From Microbacterium sp. EST19A (lineage in GTDB: Bacteria; Actinomycetota; Actinomycetes; Actinomycetales; Microbacteriaceae), in the NCBI RefSeq assembly GCF_019969685.1, contig NZ_JAHXYZ010000001.1:744001-808000 (forward strand): a stretch of 64,000 nucleotides of DNA, written 5' to 3'. The position numbers and the translations under genes are program-made. Below, in pieces: positions 26,976-35,675 of this stretch. Positions within the stretch are counted from its first letter, which is position 1. Each line of letters begins with the position of its first letter. The notes below the pieces were generated by a model. The model was not told the origin of the DNA. It saw only the letters and a program-made list of their open reading frames with translations, and made no database searches.

Positions 26976-27662
26976 ATGACAAAGCAGCAGCGCAGCGCAG
27001 GTCGCCCGAGAGCCACCGTCCTGACCGAGGAGAAGATCCTCCGGGCGGCGCTCCGCGTGGCGGGTTCGCGCGGGCCGGCGCAGTTCACGATGACCGCCCT
27101 GGCGTCCGCACTCGGCGTGCGGACGTCGGCGCTCTACCACCACTACGCGAACCGGGATGCCGTCATCCGCGCCATGCGGGCGCGCATCGGAGCGCTCACC
27201 GACCTCGCACCGCTGGAGCACGCCGACCCGGTGGAGGCCCTCTTCGGGTGGGGCGTCAGCTATCGCGAGGCGATGCTCACCGCCCCCGGGGCGATCGTGC
27301 TCCTCGCGACGCTGCCGATCGACGCGGACCGCGAGTCCTTCCTCCAGTACGAGGCCGTCACCGACCGGCTCCTCGCCGCGGGCTGGCCGCCCTCGAAGAC
27401 CCTCGACACGATCGTCGCTCTCGAGTCGTTCGTCATCGGATCCGCGCTCGACGCACTCGCGCCGACGGACAACATGTCGCCGGGCGAGCTGGCCGAGGAC
27501 TTCCCGCGCTACGCCGAGGCGGAGCGCCTGCGCGCGTCGGCCGGCGACGACCCCGCCGGCGAGACCTTCCGCATCGGCCTGCGCGCTCTGATCACGGGGC
27601 TCACCGCGTGGGCCGTCCCCTCCGGAGATACCCGCCCTCCGGGCGTCACCCCCTCCCTCTAG
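26976..27662 (+). CDS. TetR-family transcriptional repressor
   Basis: 228 residues from ATG 26976. The TetR HTH lies at about 15-60: EEKILRAALRVAGSRGPAQFTMTALASALGVRTSALYHHYANRDAVIRAM, shown here in parts as LASALGVRTSALYHHYANRD for the recognition helix. The C-terminal domain (TetR_C class) contains WGVSYREAMLTAPGAIVLLATLP and is the ligand pocket. It should control itself and the divergent amidohydrolase-NhaC operon. The ligand is unknown but could be the amidohydrolase substrate. Confidence 0.88.
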   Translation: MTKQQRSAGRPRATVLTEEKILRAALRVAGSRGPAQFTMTALASALGVRTSALYHHYANRDAVIRAMRARIGALTDLAPLEHADPVEALFGWGVSYREAMLTAPGAIVLLATLPIDADRESFLQYEAVTDRLLAAGWPPSKTLDTIVALESFVIGSALDALAPTDNMSPGELAEDFPRYAEAERLRASAGDDPAGETFRIGLRALITGLTAWAVPSGDTRPPGVTPSL

Positions 27663-27671
27663 GCTGTGCAC

Positions 27672-28484
27672 ATGGCCCAACGCGACGACATCGAATGCTG
27701 GCTCACCGACATGGACGGCGTGCTCGTCCATGAGAACGACGCCATCCCCGGAGCATCCGAGCTGCTCGCCGGATGGGAGAGCGCCGGCATCCCGTACCTG
27801 GTGCTCACGAACAACTCGATCTTCACCGCCCGCGACCTGTCGGCCCGCCTGCGCACGAGCGGTCTGCACGTGCCGGAGGAGCGCATCTGGACCTCGGCCC
27901 TCGCGACGGCGTCGTTCCTGCAGCAGCAGCTTCCCGGCGGCTCGGCGTTCGTGATCGGCGAGGCCGGCATCCTCACCGCGCTGCACGACGCCGGCTTCAT
28001 CATGACCGAGACGAACCCCGACTTCGTGGTCGTCGGCGAGACGCGCAACTACTCCTTCGAGGCCATCACCAAGGCGATCCGTCTCATCATCGGCGGCGCG
28101 CGCTTCATCGTCACGAACCCGGATGCCACGGGCCCCAGCGCCGACGGACCGCTGCCCGCGACCGGGGCGATCGCCGCACTCATCACTAAGGCCACGGGCA
28201 AGGAGCCGTACGTCGTCGGCAAGCCGAACCCGATGATGTTCCGCTCGGCGCTCAACAAGATCGGCGCGCACTCGAAGCGCACGGGCATGATCGGCGACCG
28301 CATGGACACCGACGTCGTCGCGGGCATCGAGGCCGGACTGCACACCGTGCTGGTGCTCACCGGCATCAGCGACCAGGCCGAGATCGAGAAGTACCCGTTC
28401 CGCCCCGACGAGATCGTGCAGTCGGTCGCCGACCTGCTGCCGCGCATCACCGACACGATCACGACCATCAAGACGAAGAAGTGA
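27672..28484 (+). CDS. HAD-IIA hydrolase (NagD-like phosphatase)
   Basis: 270 residues from ATG 27672, chosen because TAGGCT (27660-27665) lies 6 bases before it; an in-frame GTG at 27666 falls in the spacer. Motif I is WLTDMDGVLVHEND (DxDG), motif II YLVLTNNSIFT, then the C2-type cap of class IIA, and motifs III/IV GKPNPMMFRSAL and GMIGDRMDTDVVAGIEAG. It would dephosphorylate sugar or nucleotide monophosphates; the substrate is unassigned. The next gene starts 3 bases after the stop. Confidence 0.93.
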   Translation: MAQRDDIECWLTDMDGVLVHENDAIPGASELLAGWESAGIPYLVLTNNSIFTARDLSARLRTSGLHVPEERIWTSALATASFLQQQLPGGSAFVIGEAGILTALHDAGFIMTETNPDFVVVGETRNYSFEAITKAIRLIIGGARFIVTNPDATGPSADGPLPATGAIAALITKATGKEPYVVGKPNPMMFRSALNKIGAHSKRTGMIGDRMDTDVVAGIEAGLHTVLVLTGISDQAEIEKYPFRPDEIVQSVADLLPRITDTITTIKTKK

Positions 28485-28487
28485 CGC

Positions 28488-29069
28488 GTGGGCGCGCTTG
28501 ACGAGGGCGAACGACTCAGAGCGGCGGATGCCGCCGCCTGGCGTGCCTGGCTCGAGGAGAACCACGAACGCGCCGCCGGCGTCTGGCTGCTGAGCGTGCG
28601 CGGCACGGGCGCCGACGGCGTCGGCTACGAGGATGCCGTGCGGCAGGCGCTCTGCTTCGGATGGATCGACGGCCCGGTGCGCGTCTTCGACGACGGCACC
28701 GAAGACCGCGCCAACGGGCAGTGGTTCTCGCCGCGGCGACCGGGGAGCGGATGGGCCGCGACGAACAAGGCCCGCATCGCGCTGCTCGAGGCGGAAGGCC
28801 AGCTCGCGCCGGCCGGCATCCGCGCTCTGGAGGTCGCGAAGGCGAACGGATCGTGGACCGTGCTCGACGGACCGGAGGCCGGGATCGAGCCCGAGGAGCT
28901 CGCCGCTGCACTCGACGCCGTGCCCGCGGCGCGGGCGGGCTGGGACGCGTTCCCGAGATCGGCGAAGAAGATCGGGCTCACGCACATCGCGATGGCGAAA
29001 CGCCCCGAGACGCGATCGGCCCGCATCGCGAAGATCGTGGCGGATGCCGCGGAAGGGAAGCGCCCATGA
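28488..29069 (+). CDS. YdeI/OmpD-associated-like protein
   Basis: 193 residues with GTG start. The family pattern is visible: WRAWLEENHERAAGVWLLSV, VRQALCFGWIDGPVR, WFSPRRPGSGWAATNKARIALLEAEG and the C-terminal RSAKKIGLTHIAMAKRPETRSARIAKIV. Members are soluble and widespread, and some have been linked to peptide resistance, but the activity is undefined. It is embedded in an operon with the NagD-like gene upstream and a small membrane protein overlapping its stop by ATGA. Confidence 0.87.
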   Translation: MGALDEGERLRAADAAAWRAWLEENHERAAGVWLLSVRGTGADGVGYEDAVRQALCFGWIDGPVRVFDDGTEDRANGQWFSPRRPGSGWAATNKARIALLEAEGQLAPAGIRALEVAKANGSWTVLDGPEAGIEPEELAAALDAVPAARAGWDAFPRSAKKIGLTHIAMAKRPETRSARIAKIVADAAEGKRP

Positions 29070-29233
29070 ACCAGAGCGACGTGCTGTTCCTCGTCGTCTT
29101 CCTGATCCTGCTCAGCACCCTGACCGTGATCATCGTGCAGTTCGTGCGCTCCCGCCGCCGCGGCGGATCGGACGATGGTCGCGGCGGCAACTGGTGGGAA
29201 GGCCCCTGGGACGAGGGCGACGGCAAGCGCTGA
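29066..29233 (+). CDS. Small single-pass membrane protein
   Basis: 55 residues. A hydrophobic helix (about 5-27, DVLFLVVFLILLSTLTVIIV) is followed by RSRRR and a glycine/tryptophan-rich acidic tail (GNWWEGPWDEGDGKR). The ATG overlaps the previous stop codon as ATGA, implying translational coupling. The positive residues after the helix predict a cytoplasmic C-terminus. Function unknown. Confidence 0.68.
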   Translation: MNQSDVLFLVVFLILLSTLTVIIVQFVRSRRRGGSDDGRGGNWWEGPWDEGDGKR

Positions 29234-29245
29234 GCGCGGGCCGCC

Positions 29246-30877
29246 TCACGACGCCAGCGTCGCTCCGGGGATCGCCGCCAGCAGCTCCTTCGTGTACGGA
29301 TGCTGCGGATCGTCGAAGATGCGCTCCGGCGTTCCGCTCTCCACCACGACTCCTCGCTGCATGACGTGCACCTCGTCGGAGATCATCCGCACGACGGCCA
29401 GGTCGTGGCTGATGAACAGGTAGCTGAGACCGAGACGGCGCTGGAGGTCGGCGAGCAGGTCGAGGATCTGCGCCTGCACCAGCACGTCGAGCGCCGACAC
29501 CGCTTCGTCGAGCACGACGAGCTCCGGCTCGAGGGCGAGCGCCCGGGCGATGGCGACGCGCTGCCGCTGACCGCCGGACAGTTCGTGCGGCAGGCGCTCG
29601 GCCATGGCCGCGGGAAGCGCCACCTGCTCCAAGAGCTCCAGGACGCGCGCGTGCCGGGTGGCGACGGTGCCGATGCGGTGCACGCGCAGCGGTTCCGTGA
29701 TCGACTGCTCGACGGTGTACCGCGGGTCGAGCGAGGCGTAGGGATTCTGGAACACCGGCTGGACGCGACGCCGCAGGGCGAACAGCTCCTTGCGCCGGAG
29801 CCCCGTCAGATCGAGACCGTCGAAGAGGATGGATCCGGAGGTGACGTCTTCGAGCCCCAGCACCATGTTCGCGGTCGTCGACTTGCCCGATCCCGACTCC
29901 CCCACGATCGATACGGTCGTGCCGCGTCGGATCGAGAAGCTCACGCCGTCGACGGCGGTGAAGCTCTGCGCCTCGCCGGGCTTCGGCGAGCGGAGCGCGA
30001 ACTCCTTGCGCAGGTCCCGCGCCTCGACGAAAGGCGTCTCCGACGCGGCCGACTCCCGCTGCGGCAGAGGGTCGCGGCGGGACGCGAGACTGGGAGCCGC
30101 GGCGAGCAGCTGCTGGGTGTACTCGTGCTGCGGGTTGCCCAGCACCTCGGCCGAGGTGCCTTCTTCGACGATCTTGCCGCGGAACATCACGACGATGCGG
30201 TCGGCGCGCTCGGCGGCGAGCGCCAGGTCGTGCGTGATGAGGAAGACCGCGGTGCCGAGCTCGTCGGTCAGCTCGTCGAGCTGGTCGAGGATGCGGCGCT
30301 GCACCGTGACGTCGAGGGCCGAGGTCGGCTCGTCGGCGATGAGCAGCCGGGGCGTGCATGCGAGCCCCATGGCGATCAGCACGCGCTGGCGCATGCCTCC
30401 GGAGAACTCGTGAGGGTACTGACGGGCGCGGTTCGCGGCATCCGCGATCCCGACCATCTCGAGCAGTTCGACCACCCGGGCCGTCGTGGCGTCGCCCGTG
30501 GTGCGGCCGTGCACCTCGAGGGCTTCGCCGATCTGATCGCCGACGCGCATGAGCGGGTCGAGGTTCGACATCGGGTCCTGCGGGACGAGGCCGATCCCCG
30601 CGCCGCGCAGCGAGATCATCGCGTTCTCGCCCAGCTCGGTGACCTCGCGCCCGTCGAAGCGGATGCTGCCGGCGGTGATCACGCCGTTCTCCGGGAGGAG
30701 CCGGTTGACCGCCGCGGCGGTGGTGGACTTCCCGGATCCGGACTCGCCGACCACGGCGACGGTCTCCCCCGCGGCGACGTCGATGCTGACGTCGCTGATC
30801 GCGGTGACCAGCTCGGAGCCGGTCCGGAAGGCGACCGCGAGGCCCTTGATGCTCAGCACGGGCTCGGTGTTGCTCAT
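29246..30877 (-). CDS. Dual-ATPase ABC protein for oligopeptide-type importer (DppD-DppF fusion)
   Basis: 543 residues carrying two complete nucleotide-binding domains. The first has GESGSGKSTTAAAV, signature FSGGMRQRVLIAMGL and LLIADEPTSALDV. The second (from about residue 285) has GESGSGKSTTANMV, ELSGGQRQRVAIARAL and LVVLDEAVSALDV; there the glutamate before proline is followed by A, a mild departure. It energises the two permeases encoded upstream in the same operon. The ATG overlaps the serine-hydrolase stop by ATGA. It is the last gene of the nine-gene muropeptide-recycling operon. Confidence 0.94.
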   Translation of the reverse strand: MSNTEPVLSIKGLAVAFRTGSELVTAISDVSIDVAAGETVAVVGESGSGKSTTAAAVNRLLPENGVITAGSIRFDGREVTELGENAMISLRGAGIGLVPQDPMSNLDPLMRVGDQIGEALEVHGRTTGDATTARVVELLEMVGIADAANRARQYPHEFSGGMRQRVLIAMGLACTPRLLIADEPTSALDVTVQRRILDQLDELTDELGTAVFLITHDLALAAERADRIVVMFRGKIVEEGTSAEVLGNPQHEYTQQLLAAAPSLASRRDPLPQRESAASETPFVEARDLRKEFALRSPKPGEAQSFTAVDGVSFSIRRGTTVSIVGESGSGKSTTANMVLGLEDVTSGSILFDGLDLTGLRRKELFALRRRVQPVFQNPYASLDPRYTVEQSITEPLRVHRIGTVATRHARVLELLEQVALPAAMAERLPHELSGGQRQRVAIARALALEPELVVLDEAVSALDVLVQAQILDLLADLQRRLGLSYLFISHDLAVVRMISDEVHVMQRGVVVESGTPERIFDDPQHPYTKELLAAIPGATLAS

Positions 30878-31962
30878 GGTGTTCTCATTCCTTCGTCACG
30901 GGGTGTCTGGTCGCCCAGAAGTGCGGGGAGCGCCGATCGCCACAGCGCATCGGTCGTGGTCGGTTCCGCGGCCAGCAGGCGGTTGCTCAGCAGCACGGCA
31001 GCGGTGGCGGCGCCGGGGATGAGGGCGAGCGCGCATCCGGTGAAGCCGGGATGCCACAGCATCCGGTGTGCGCGGCCGTCGACGCGGACCGTCTCGCTGC
31101 GCCAGCCGAGCGCCTGGCCCGGGTCGGGTCCGTCGCGGAAGAGGTCGGCGACCACCTCCGGATGCCAGAGGTCGGGGTGCTCGTCGGGGGCGGCGAGCGC
31201 GGTGCCGAGCGTGAGCAGATCGTCGACGGTGCTGAACAGTCCGGCGTGCCCGGCGATGCCGTCGAACGCATGGAAGCAGTTGCCGTCGTTCGCGCGGCCG
31301 GTGATCTCCTCCTCGCGCCAGGCGAAGTGGCGCCGCGAGGTGAGGATCGGATAGGGCTCGCCCGTGGCCACCATGCGGCGCTCGGCGATGTCGCCGAGCG
31401 CGGTGGAGGCGACAGGCGACGCGACGGGGCCGTATCCGGTGCGGTCGAGCCCGAGAGGCGCGGTCACGAGCTCGCGCACCGCGGCATCCAGAGGCAATCC
31501 GGTGACGGCCGCGACGATGCGGCCGAGCAGCAGGAAGCCGAGGTCGGAGTAGTGGCGCCCCTCGTCGAGCGCGTAGCGCAGCGGGAGAGCATCCATCGCG
31601 GTGACGGGGTCGCGCGCGTCGAGGTAGAGCGGCTGCCATTCCCAGAGACCCGCGCGGTGCTGCAGCAGGTGCCGGAGCGTCGTCGGCGGCGCGCACGCGG
31701 TGCCCGGCAGGTAGCGCGAGACGAGGTCGTCGAATCGCAGGTCGCCGCGGCTCACCAGGCGGAGCAGCGCCGTCGTGGTCGCCGCCACCTTCGTCACCGA
31801 GGCCACGTCGAACGCGGTGTCCGTCGTGATCGGCGTTCCCGCGATGTCGGCGCGACCCCCGGCGGCCACGTCGCGCCCGGACGGCGAGGCGATGCCGACC
31901 ACGGCGCCTCCGGGAGCGGAGCGCCCGGTGAGCACGGCGTCGACCGCGCGCACGGCGCTCAT
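30874..31962 (-). CDS. Cytosolic class C beta-lactamase/esterase-family serine hydrolase
   Basis: 362 residues. The SxxK nucleophile motif is Ser55-Lys58 (DVASVTKVA). The second motif reads GRHYSDLGFLLLG, i.e. Tyr-Ser-Asp rather than Tyr-x-Asn. The KTG equivalent is replaced by HPGFTG near the C-terminus. These are features of the EstB/YbbE-like branch rather than of true AmpC. There is no signal peptide, so it acts inside the cell. In an operon for muropeptide recycling it could be an amidase or peptidase/esterase on imported cell-wall fragments; this is inference. Overlaps both neighbours by 4 bases. Confidence 0.88.
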   Translation of the reverse strand: MSAVRAVDAVLTGRSAPGGAVVGIASPSGRDVAAGGRADIAGTPITTDTAFDVASVTKVAATTTALLRLVSRGDLRFDDLVSRYLPGTACAPPTTLRHLLQHRAGLWEWQPLYLDARDPVTAMDALPLRYALDEGRHYSDLGFLLLGRIVAAVTGLPLDAAVRELVTAPLGLDRTGYGPVASPVASTALGDIAERRMVATGEPYPILTSRRHFAWREEEITGRANDGNCFHAFDGIAGHAGLFSTVDDLLTLGTALAAPDEHPDLWHPEVVADLFRDGPDPGQALGWRSETVRVDGRAHRMLWHPGFTGCALALIPGAATAAVLLSNRLLAAEPTTTDALWRSALPALLGDQTPRDEGMRTP

Positions 31963-33098
31963 GCGCGCACCCCCGCGCGGACCCGGATGTCCGCGAGCAC
32001 GTCGGGTTCGGCGTCGGCCGCGAGCGCATCGATGCGGAATCCTGGGCCGGCACCCAGCGCGATCACGCCGGCCTCCGAGCGGATGCCGCCGACCACCGGC
32101 GATCGCCGGAGCCAGAGCGCCGCGTCCATGTCGTGCACGACGTCGGGGGCGACCGCGGAAGCCAGGTGCGCGGCGGCGGTGACCCCGACATGCGACTCCA
32201 TCATGCAGCCGATCACGACGCCGAGCCCGGCGACCCTGGCCGCCTCCGCCGCGACGACCGCCTCGGCGAGGCCGCCGGTCTTGGCGAGCTTGAGGTTCAC
32301 GAGGGCCGCGGCGCCACGATCGGCGATCATCCGCACGTCGCGAGCCGTACGCACGGACTCGTCGGCCATGATCGGGGTGTCGACGGCGGCGGCGACCGCA
32401 GCGAGGTCATCGATGTCGTGCGCGGCGACGGGCTGCTCGACGAACTCGATCTCGAGACCCGCGTCCTCGAGGGCACGGATCACTCGGATCGCGCTCTCGG
32501 CGTCCCAGGCCTGGTTCGCATCGATGCGCAGCGTGATCGCGGGGCCGACGGCGGCGCGCACGGCTCGGAGCCCGGCGACCGTGTCCTGCGCGGCGGAGGC
32601 CTTGATCTTGAGACATCCGAAGCCGGCGGCGACGTGCTCCTCGGCCCGCGCCGCCAGCTCAGCAGGAGCGGCGGTGGAGAGCGTCATGTCGGTGCGGAGG
32701 CGCGACGGCGCCGCCGTGCCGTCCCTCCGGAGCAGACCCGCGACCGACGACCCGCGCTCCCGGGCCGCGAGATCCGCGACCGCGCATTCGACCGCGCTGC
32801 GGGCGGCCGCATTTCCCCAGACAGATGCCGCGATGTCGGCGGCGAGTGCCGGATCGCCCGCTTCCCGTCCGAGTACCGCGTCGCCGAGCGGTCCTGCCAC
32901 CGCAGCGGCGACGCTCGGTGCGCTCTCCCCGGTGACGCGCCAGCTCGTCGCTGCCTCTCCCCAGCCGACACGGCCGTCGGCGTCGGTCGCCTCGACGAGC
33001 ACCACGTCGAGGCGATCCGTGCGACGCACGGCCGTGACGAACGGTCGCACCAGCGGCGACGGCACCCGCAGCACCCGCAGCCTCTCCACGACGCTCAT
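31959..33098 (-). CDS. Dipeptide (L-Ala-D/L-Glu-type) epimerase, enolase superfamily
   Basis: 379 residues from ATG 33098. The lid domain is followed by a barrel with the muconate-lactonising subgroup catalytic set: CLKIKAS (KxK), LRIDANQAWD, EFVEQPV, IMADESV for the metal ligands, and NLKLAKTGG for the second lysine. The late MESHVG and HDMDAALWL regions fit dipeptide epimerases. It would convert L-Ala-D-Glu from murein to L-Ala-L-Glu so peptidases can cut it. Its operon position with MurQ and AnmK supports that substrate, though related substrates are possible. Confidence 0.88.
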   Translation of the reverse strand: MSVVERLRVLRVPSPLVRPFVTAVRRTDRLDVVLVEATDADGRVGWGEAATSWRVTGESAPSVAAAVAGPLGDAVLGREAGDPALAADIAASVWGNAAARSAVECAVADLAARERGSSVAGLLRRDGTAAPSRLRTDMTLSTAAPAELAARAEEHVAAGFGCLKIKASAAQDTVAGLRAVRAAVGPAITLRIDANQAWDAESAIRVIRALEDAGLEIEFVEQPVAAHDIDDLAAVAAAVDTPIMADESVRTARDVRMIADRGAAALVNLKLAKTGGLAEAVVAAEAARVAGLGVVIGCMMESHVGVTAAAHLASAVAPDVVHDMDAALWLRRSPVVGGIRSEAGVIALGAGPGFRIDALAADAEPDVLADIRVRAGVRA

Positions 33099-33583
33099 GC
33101 CCACTCCCTGCGCATCCGCTGCTCGGGCTCCCCGAACTCGGGCTGCGTGCGGGTCGCCCCGTCGGCGTGCCAGCCGCGCGATTCGTAGAAGCCGAGGGAG
33201 GGAGTGTTCGCCGCGAAGACCCAGAGGGTCGCGGCATCCGCTCCCGCGACGCGGAGCGCGTCGGTCGCGGCTGACAGCAGCGCCGTGCCGACCCCGCCGC
33301 CGTGCGCGCGCGGCGAGACGTACAGCGAGTGCACCGCGCCCTCTCCGGCCGTCGTGGCGTAGCGCGTGACGCCCACGATGTCGTCGTCGCGCTCCGCGAC
33401 CAGCACCTCGCCGACCGGATCCGCCAGCACCCGGCGCCACAAGGCCTCGGCGCGCTCATCGGTCATGGCGTCGATCGCCGACTCGGGAAGGATGCCGCGG
33501 TAGCTCTCGCGCCAGCATCCCAGGAACACGCCGAGCACCCCGGACAGGTCGTCCGGGGTCGCGCGGCGCACCTCGAGGGTCAC
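33095..33583 (-). CDS. GNAT-family N-acetyltransferase
   Basis: 162 residues beginning at GTG 33583, which overlaps the anmK stop as GTGA. The opening LEVRRATPDDLSGVLGVFLGCWRESYRG is the usual GNAT start. Motif A is VHSLYVSPRAHGGGVGTALLSAATD (the R/Q-x-x-G-x-G/A acetyl-CoA loop appears as AHGGGVG). LWVFAANTPSLGFYESRGWHADG is motif B. It lies in the middle of the muropeptide operon, so its substrate may be an amino sugar or peptide amine; nothing in the sequence decides this. Confidence 0.88.
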   Translation of the reverse strand: MTLEVRRATPDDLSGVLGVFLGCWRESYRGILPESAIDAMTDERAEALWRRVLADPVGEVLVAERDDDIVGVTRYATTAGEGAVHSLYVSPRAHGGGVGTALLSAATDALRVAGADAATLWVFAANTPSLGFYESRGWHADGATRTQPEFGEPEQRMRREWA

Positions 33584-34770
33584 GATGCCGGAGCCTCCGT
33601 GAGAGTCAGGGAGTCGATGCCGGAGACAGGCTGCGGCATCACGAGCGGTCCCGAGCCCGGCGTGATCGTGCCGAGGATGCGCGGCTCCCTCGCCCCGGTG
33701 CCGCCGGGGACGATCGCCGAGACGCCGTGCATGGTGCACCATCCGATCAGCGCGAGGAGGATCGCCTCCTTGCTGTCGGCCGGGGCGCCGAGCTCGTCGG
33801 CGAGGACGACCTCGGTGCCGGGCAGAGCCGCGCGCAGTCCGTCGAGGATCAGCGGGTTGCGGCATCCGCCACCCGACACGGCGAGGAATCCGATGCCCGC
33901 TGCCGCCACATCGCGGGCGACGGTCTGCACCGTGAGCTCGGTCAGCGTGCGCACGACGTCTTCGACCGCGATCTCGCGCTCCTGCGCCGCGAGGTGCTCG
34001 TGCACGTAGCCGAGGTGGAAGTGCTCCTTGCCCGTGCTCTTCGGCGGGGTCAGTGCGTAGTACGGGTCGGCGAGCAGCGCCGCGAGGAGCGCCTCGTCGA
34101 CGCGACCCGTGCGAGCGATCCGGGCGTCGTCGTCGTAGCCGAGCGGGTTGAGCGCATGTTCGACGATCACCGCGTCGACCAGGGCGTTCGCCGGCCCGAT
34201 GTCGTAGGCGACGAGTCCGTCGGGGCGCACCACCGTCATGTTCGAGATCCCGCCGAGGTTCAGGGCCGCGGAGACGCCCGCGCGCGTGCGCAGCAGCAGC
34301 TCGTCGAGGAACGACACCAGCGGGGCGCCGTGCCCGCCGGCGGTGATGTCGCGGATGCGGATGTCGGAGACGACCGGAGCACCGACGCGTTCGGCGATCC
34401 AGGCCGGCTGACCGATCTGCAGGGTGCCGAGCGCGTGCGCGCCGTCGACCCAGTGATACACGGTCTGGCCGTGCGAGCACACGGCATCGACGCCGCCCAC
34501 CTCGGCGGTGATGGCGGCAGCGACATCGGCGAACGCCTGTCCGATGAGCGTGTCGAGTTCGGCGACCTCGGCGAGCGTGGTCTGCGCCGGCGGAAGCGCC
34601 GCGATCAACCGCGTGCGCAGCTCCGGAGCGTAGGGCACGCTCGTCGACGCGAGAACCGTGCCCTGCAGAGCGACACCCGATGCCGAAGAGGCGTCGCCCG
34701 CCGCGAAGTCCACGACAGCGGCATCGATCCCGTCGTGCGAGGTGCCGGAGATGAGTCCCAGGACGCGCAT
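33580..34770 (-). CDS. anmK: Anhydro-N-acetylmuramic acid kinase
   Basis: 396 residues. The opening VLGLISGTSHDGIDAAVVDF is the AnmK phosphate-binding signature. VCSHGQTVYHW, GGISNMTVV and LAVSGGGCRNPLIL are further family motifs, the last resembling the actin-like ATPase adenosine loop. The enzyme hydrolyses the 1,6-anhydro bond while phosphorylating O6, giving MurNAc-6-phosphate, the MurQ substrate. Its ATG shares one base with the murQ stop. Together they form consecutive steps. Confidence 0.96.
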   Translation of the reverse strand: MRVLGLISGTSHDGIDAAVVDFAAGDASSASGVALQGTVLASTSVPYAPELRTRLIAALPPAQTTLAEVAELDTLIGQAFADVAAAITAEVGGVDAVCSHGQTVYHWVDGAHALGTLQIGQPAWIAERVGAPVVSDIRIRDITAGGHGAPLVSFLDELLLRTRAGVSAALNLGGISNMTVVRPDGLVAYDIGPANALVDAVIVEHALNPLGYDDDARIARTGRVDEALLAALLADPYYALTPPKSTGKEHFHLGYVHEHLAAQEREIAVEDVVRTLTELTVQTVARDVAAAGIGFLAVSGGGCRNPLILDGLRAALPGTEVVLADELGAPADSKEAILLALIGWCTMHGVSAIVPGGTGAREPRILGTITPGSGPLVMPQPVSGIDSLTLTEAPAS

Positions 34771-35675
34771 CAGTTCTCCTCCAGTGCTGCCCGCAGCCGA
34801 CCCTCGGCGGCGGTGATCCGTGCGGTGGCCGCGGCGAGGTCTTCGCCGCGGCGGAGCATGATCGACGCGATCTTCACGTCGTATCCCGCCGATTCGAGCG
34901 CGCCCACCGCGGCGTCCCGATCGACGTCGGCGATCGACTGCACCATGCGGGTGGCGCGCTCACGGAGCTTGTGGTTCGTCGCCTTCACGTCGACCATCAG
35001 GTTGCCGTAGGCCTTGCCGTTCCGCACCATGACGATCGTCGAGAACATGTTGAGGACCAGCTTCTGCGCGGTGCCCGACTTCAGGCGCGTCGACCCGGAG
35101 AGCACCTCGGGTCCGACCTCGACCTCGATGCCGTGCTCCGCGGCCGCGCTGAGCACGGTGCCCGTGTTGCAGGAGAGTCCGACGGTCAGTGCGCCGCGCT
35201 CACGCGCCCGCCGGATCGCCGCGACCACGTACGGCGTGCGGCCGCTCGAGGCGATGCCGATCACGGTGTCGAGCGGACCGATGCCCGCCTCGTCGATCGC
35301 CCCCGCCCCGGCCTCCGCGTCGTCCTCGGCGCCCTCGACCGGATTCACGATCGCTCCCGGCCCGCCGGCCATGATCGCGAACACGAGCTCGGGCGGGGTG
35401 CTGAACGTCGGCGGGCACTCCGAGGCGTCGACGACGCCGATGCGGCCCGGTGTGCCCGCGCCCACGTAGACGAGCCGTCCGCCGCGTGCCATGCGCGCAG
35501 CGGTCGCCTCGATCGCCGGCACGATCTCGGGGAGGGCGCGCTGCACGGCACCGGGCACCGTCGCATCCGCGTCGTTCATGGTCTGCGCGAGTTCCGCCAC
35601 GCTCATGAGATCGAGCTCCGCATAGCGCGGGTCGCTGGCTTCGGTGGCGAGTGCGCCGAGATCCTCCATGGTCAT
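34770..35675 (-). CDS. murQ: N-acetylmuramic acid 6-phosphate etherase
   Basis: 301 residues from ATG 35675, which overlaps the permease stop as ATGA. The SIS fold is clear: GRLVYVGAGTPGRIGVVDASECPPTFSTPPE contains the phosphosugar loop (in parts AGTPGRIGVVDASECPPTF) and the acid/base glutamate region. GIASSGRTPYVV and LKSGTAQKLVLNMFST follow, then a C-terminal helical UBA-like domain. MurQ cleaves the lactyl ether of MurNAc-6-P to GlcNAc-6-P and D-lactate. MurNAc-6-P is also the known MurR inducer in E. coli. Confidence 0.97.
   Translation of the reverse strand: MTMEDLGALATEASDPRYAELDLMSVAELAQTMNDADATVPGAVQRALPEIVPAIEATAARMARGGRLVYVGAGTPGRIGVVDASECPPTFSTPPELVFAIMAGGPGAIVNPVEGAEDDAEAGAGAIDEAGIGPLDTVIGIASSGRTPYVVAAIRRARERGALTVGLSCNTGTVLSAAAEHGIEVEVGPEVLSGSTRLKSGTAQKLVLNMFSTIVMVRNGKAYGNLMVDVKATNHKLRERATRMVQSIADVDRDAAVGALESAGYDVKIASIMLRRGEDLAAATARITAAEGRLRAALEEN

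Noticed and set aside
26349..28985. Long minus-strand open frame across the TetR, HAD and YdeI-like genes
   Set aside because: It opposes three well-supported plus-strand genes and has no domain signal.
30874..31962. AmpC-type resistance beta-lactamase
   Set aside because: There is no signal peptide, the second and third motifs are altered, and the genes around it are for murein recycling.
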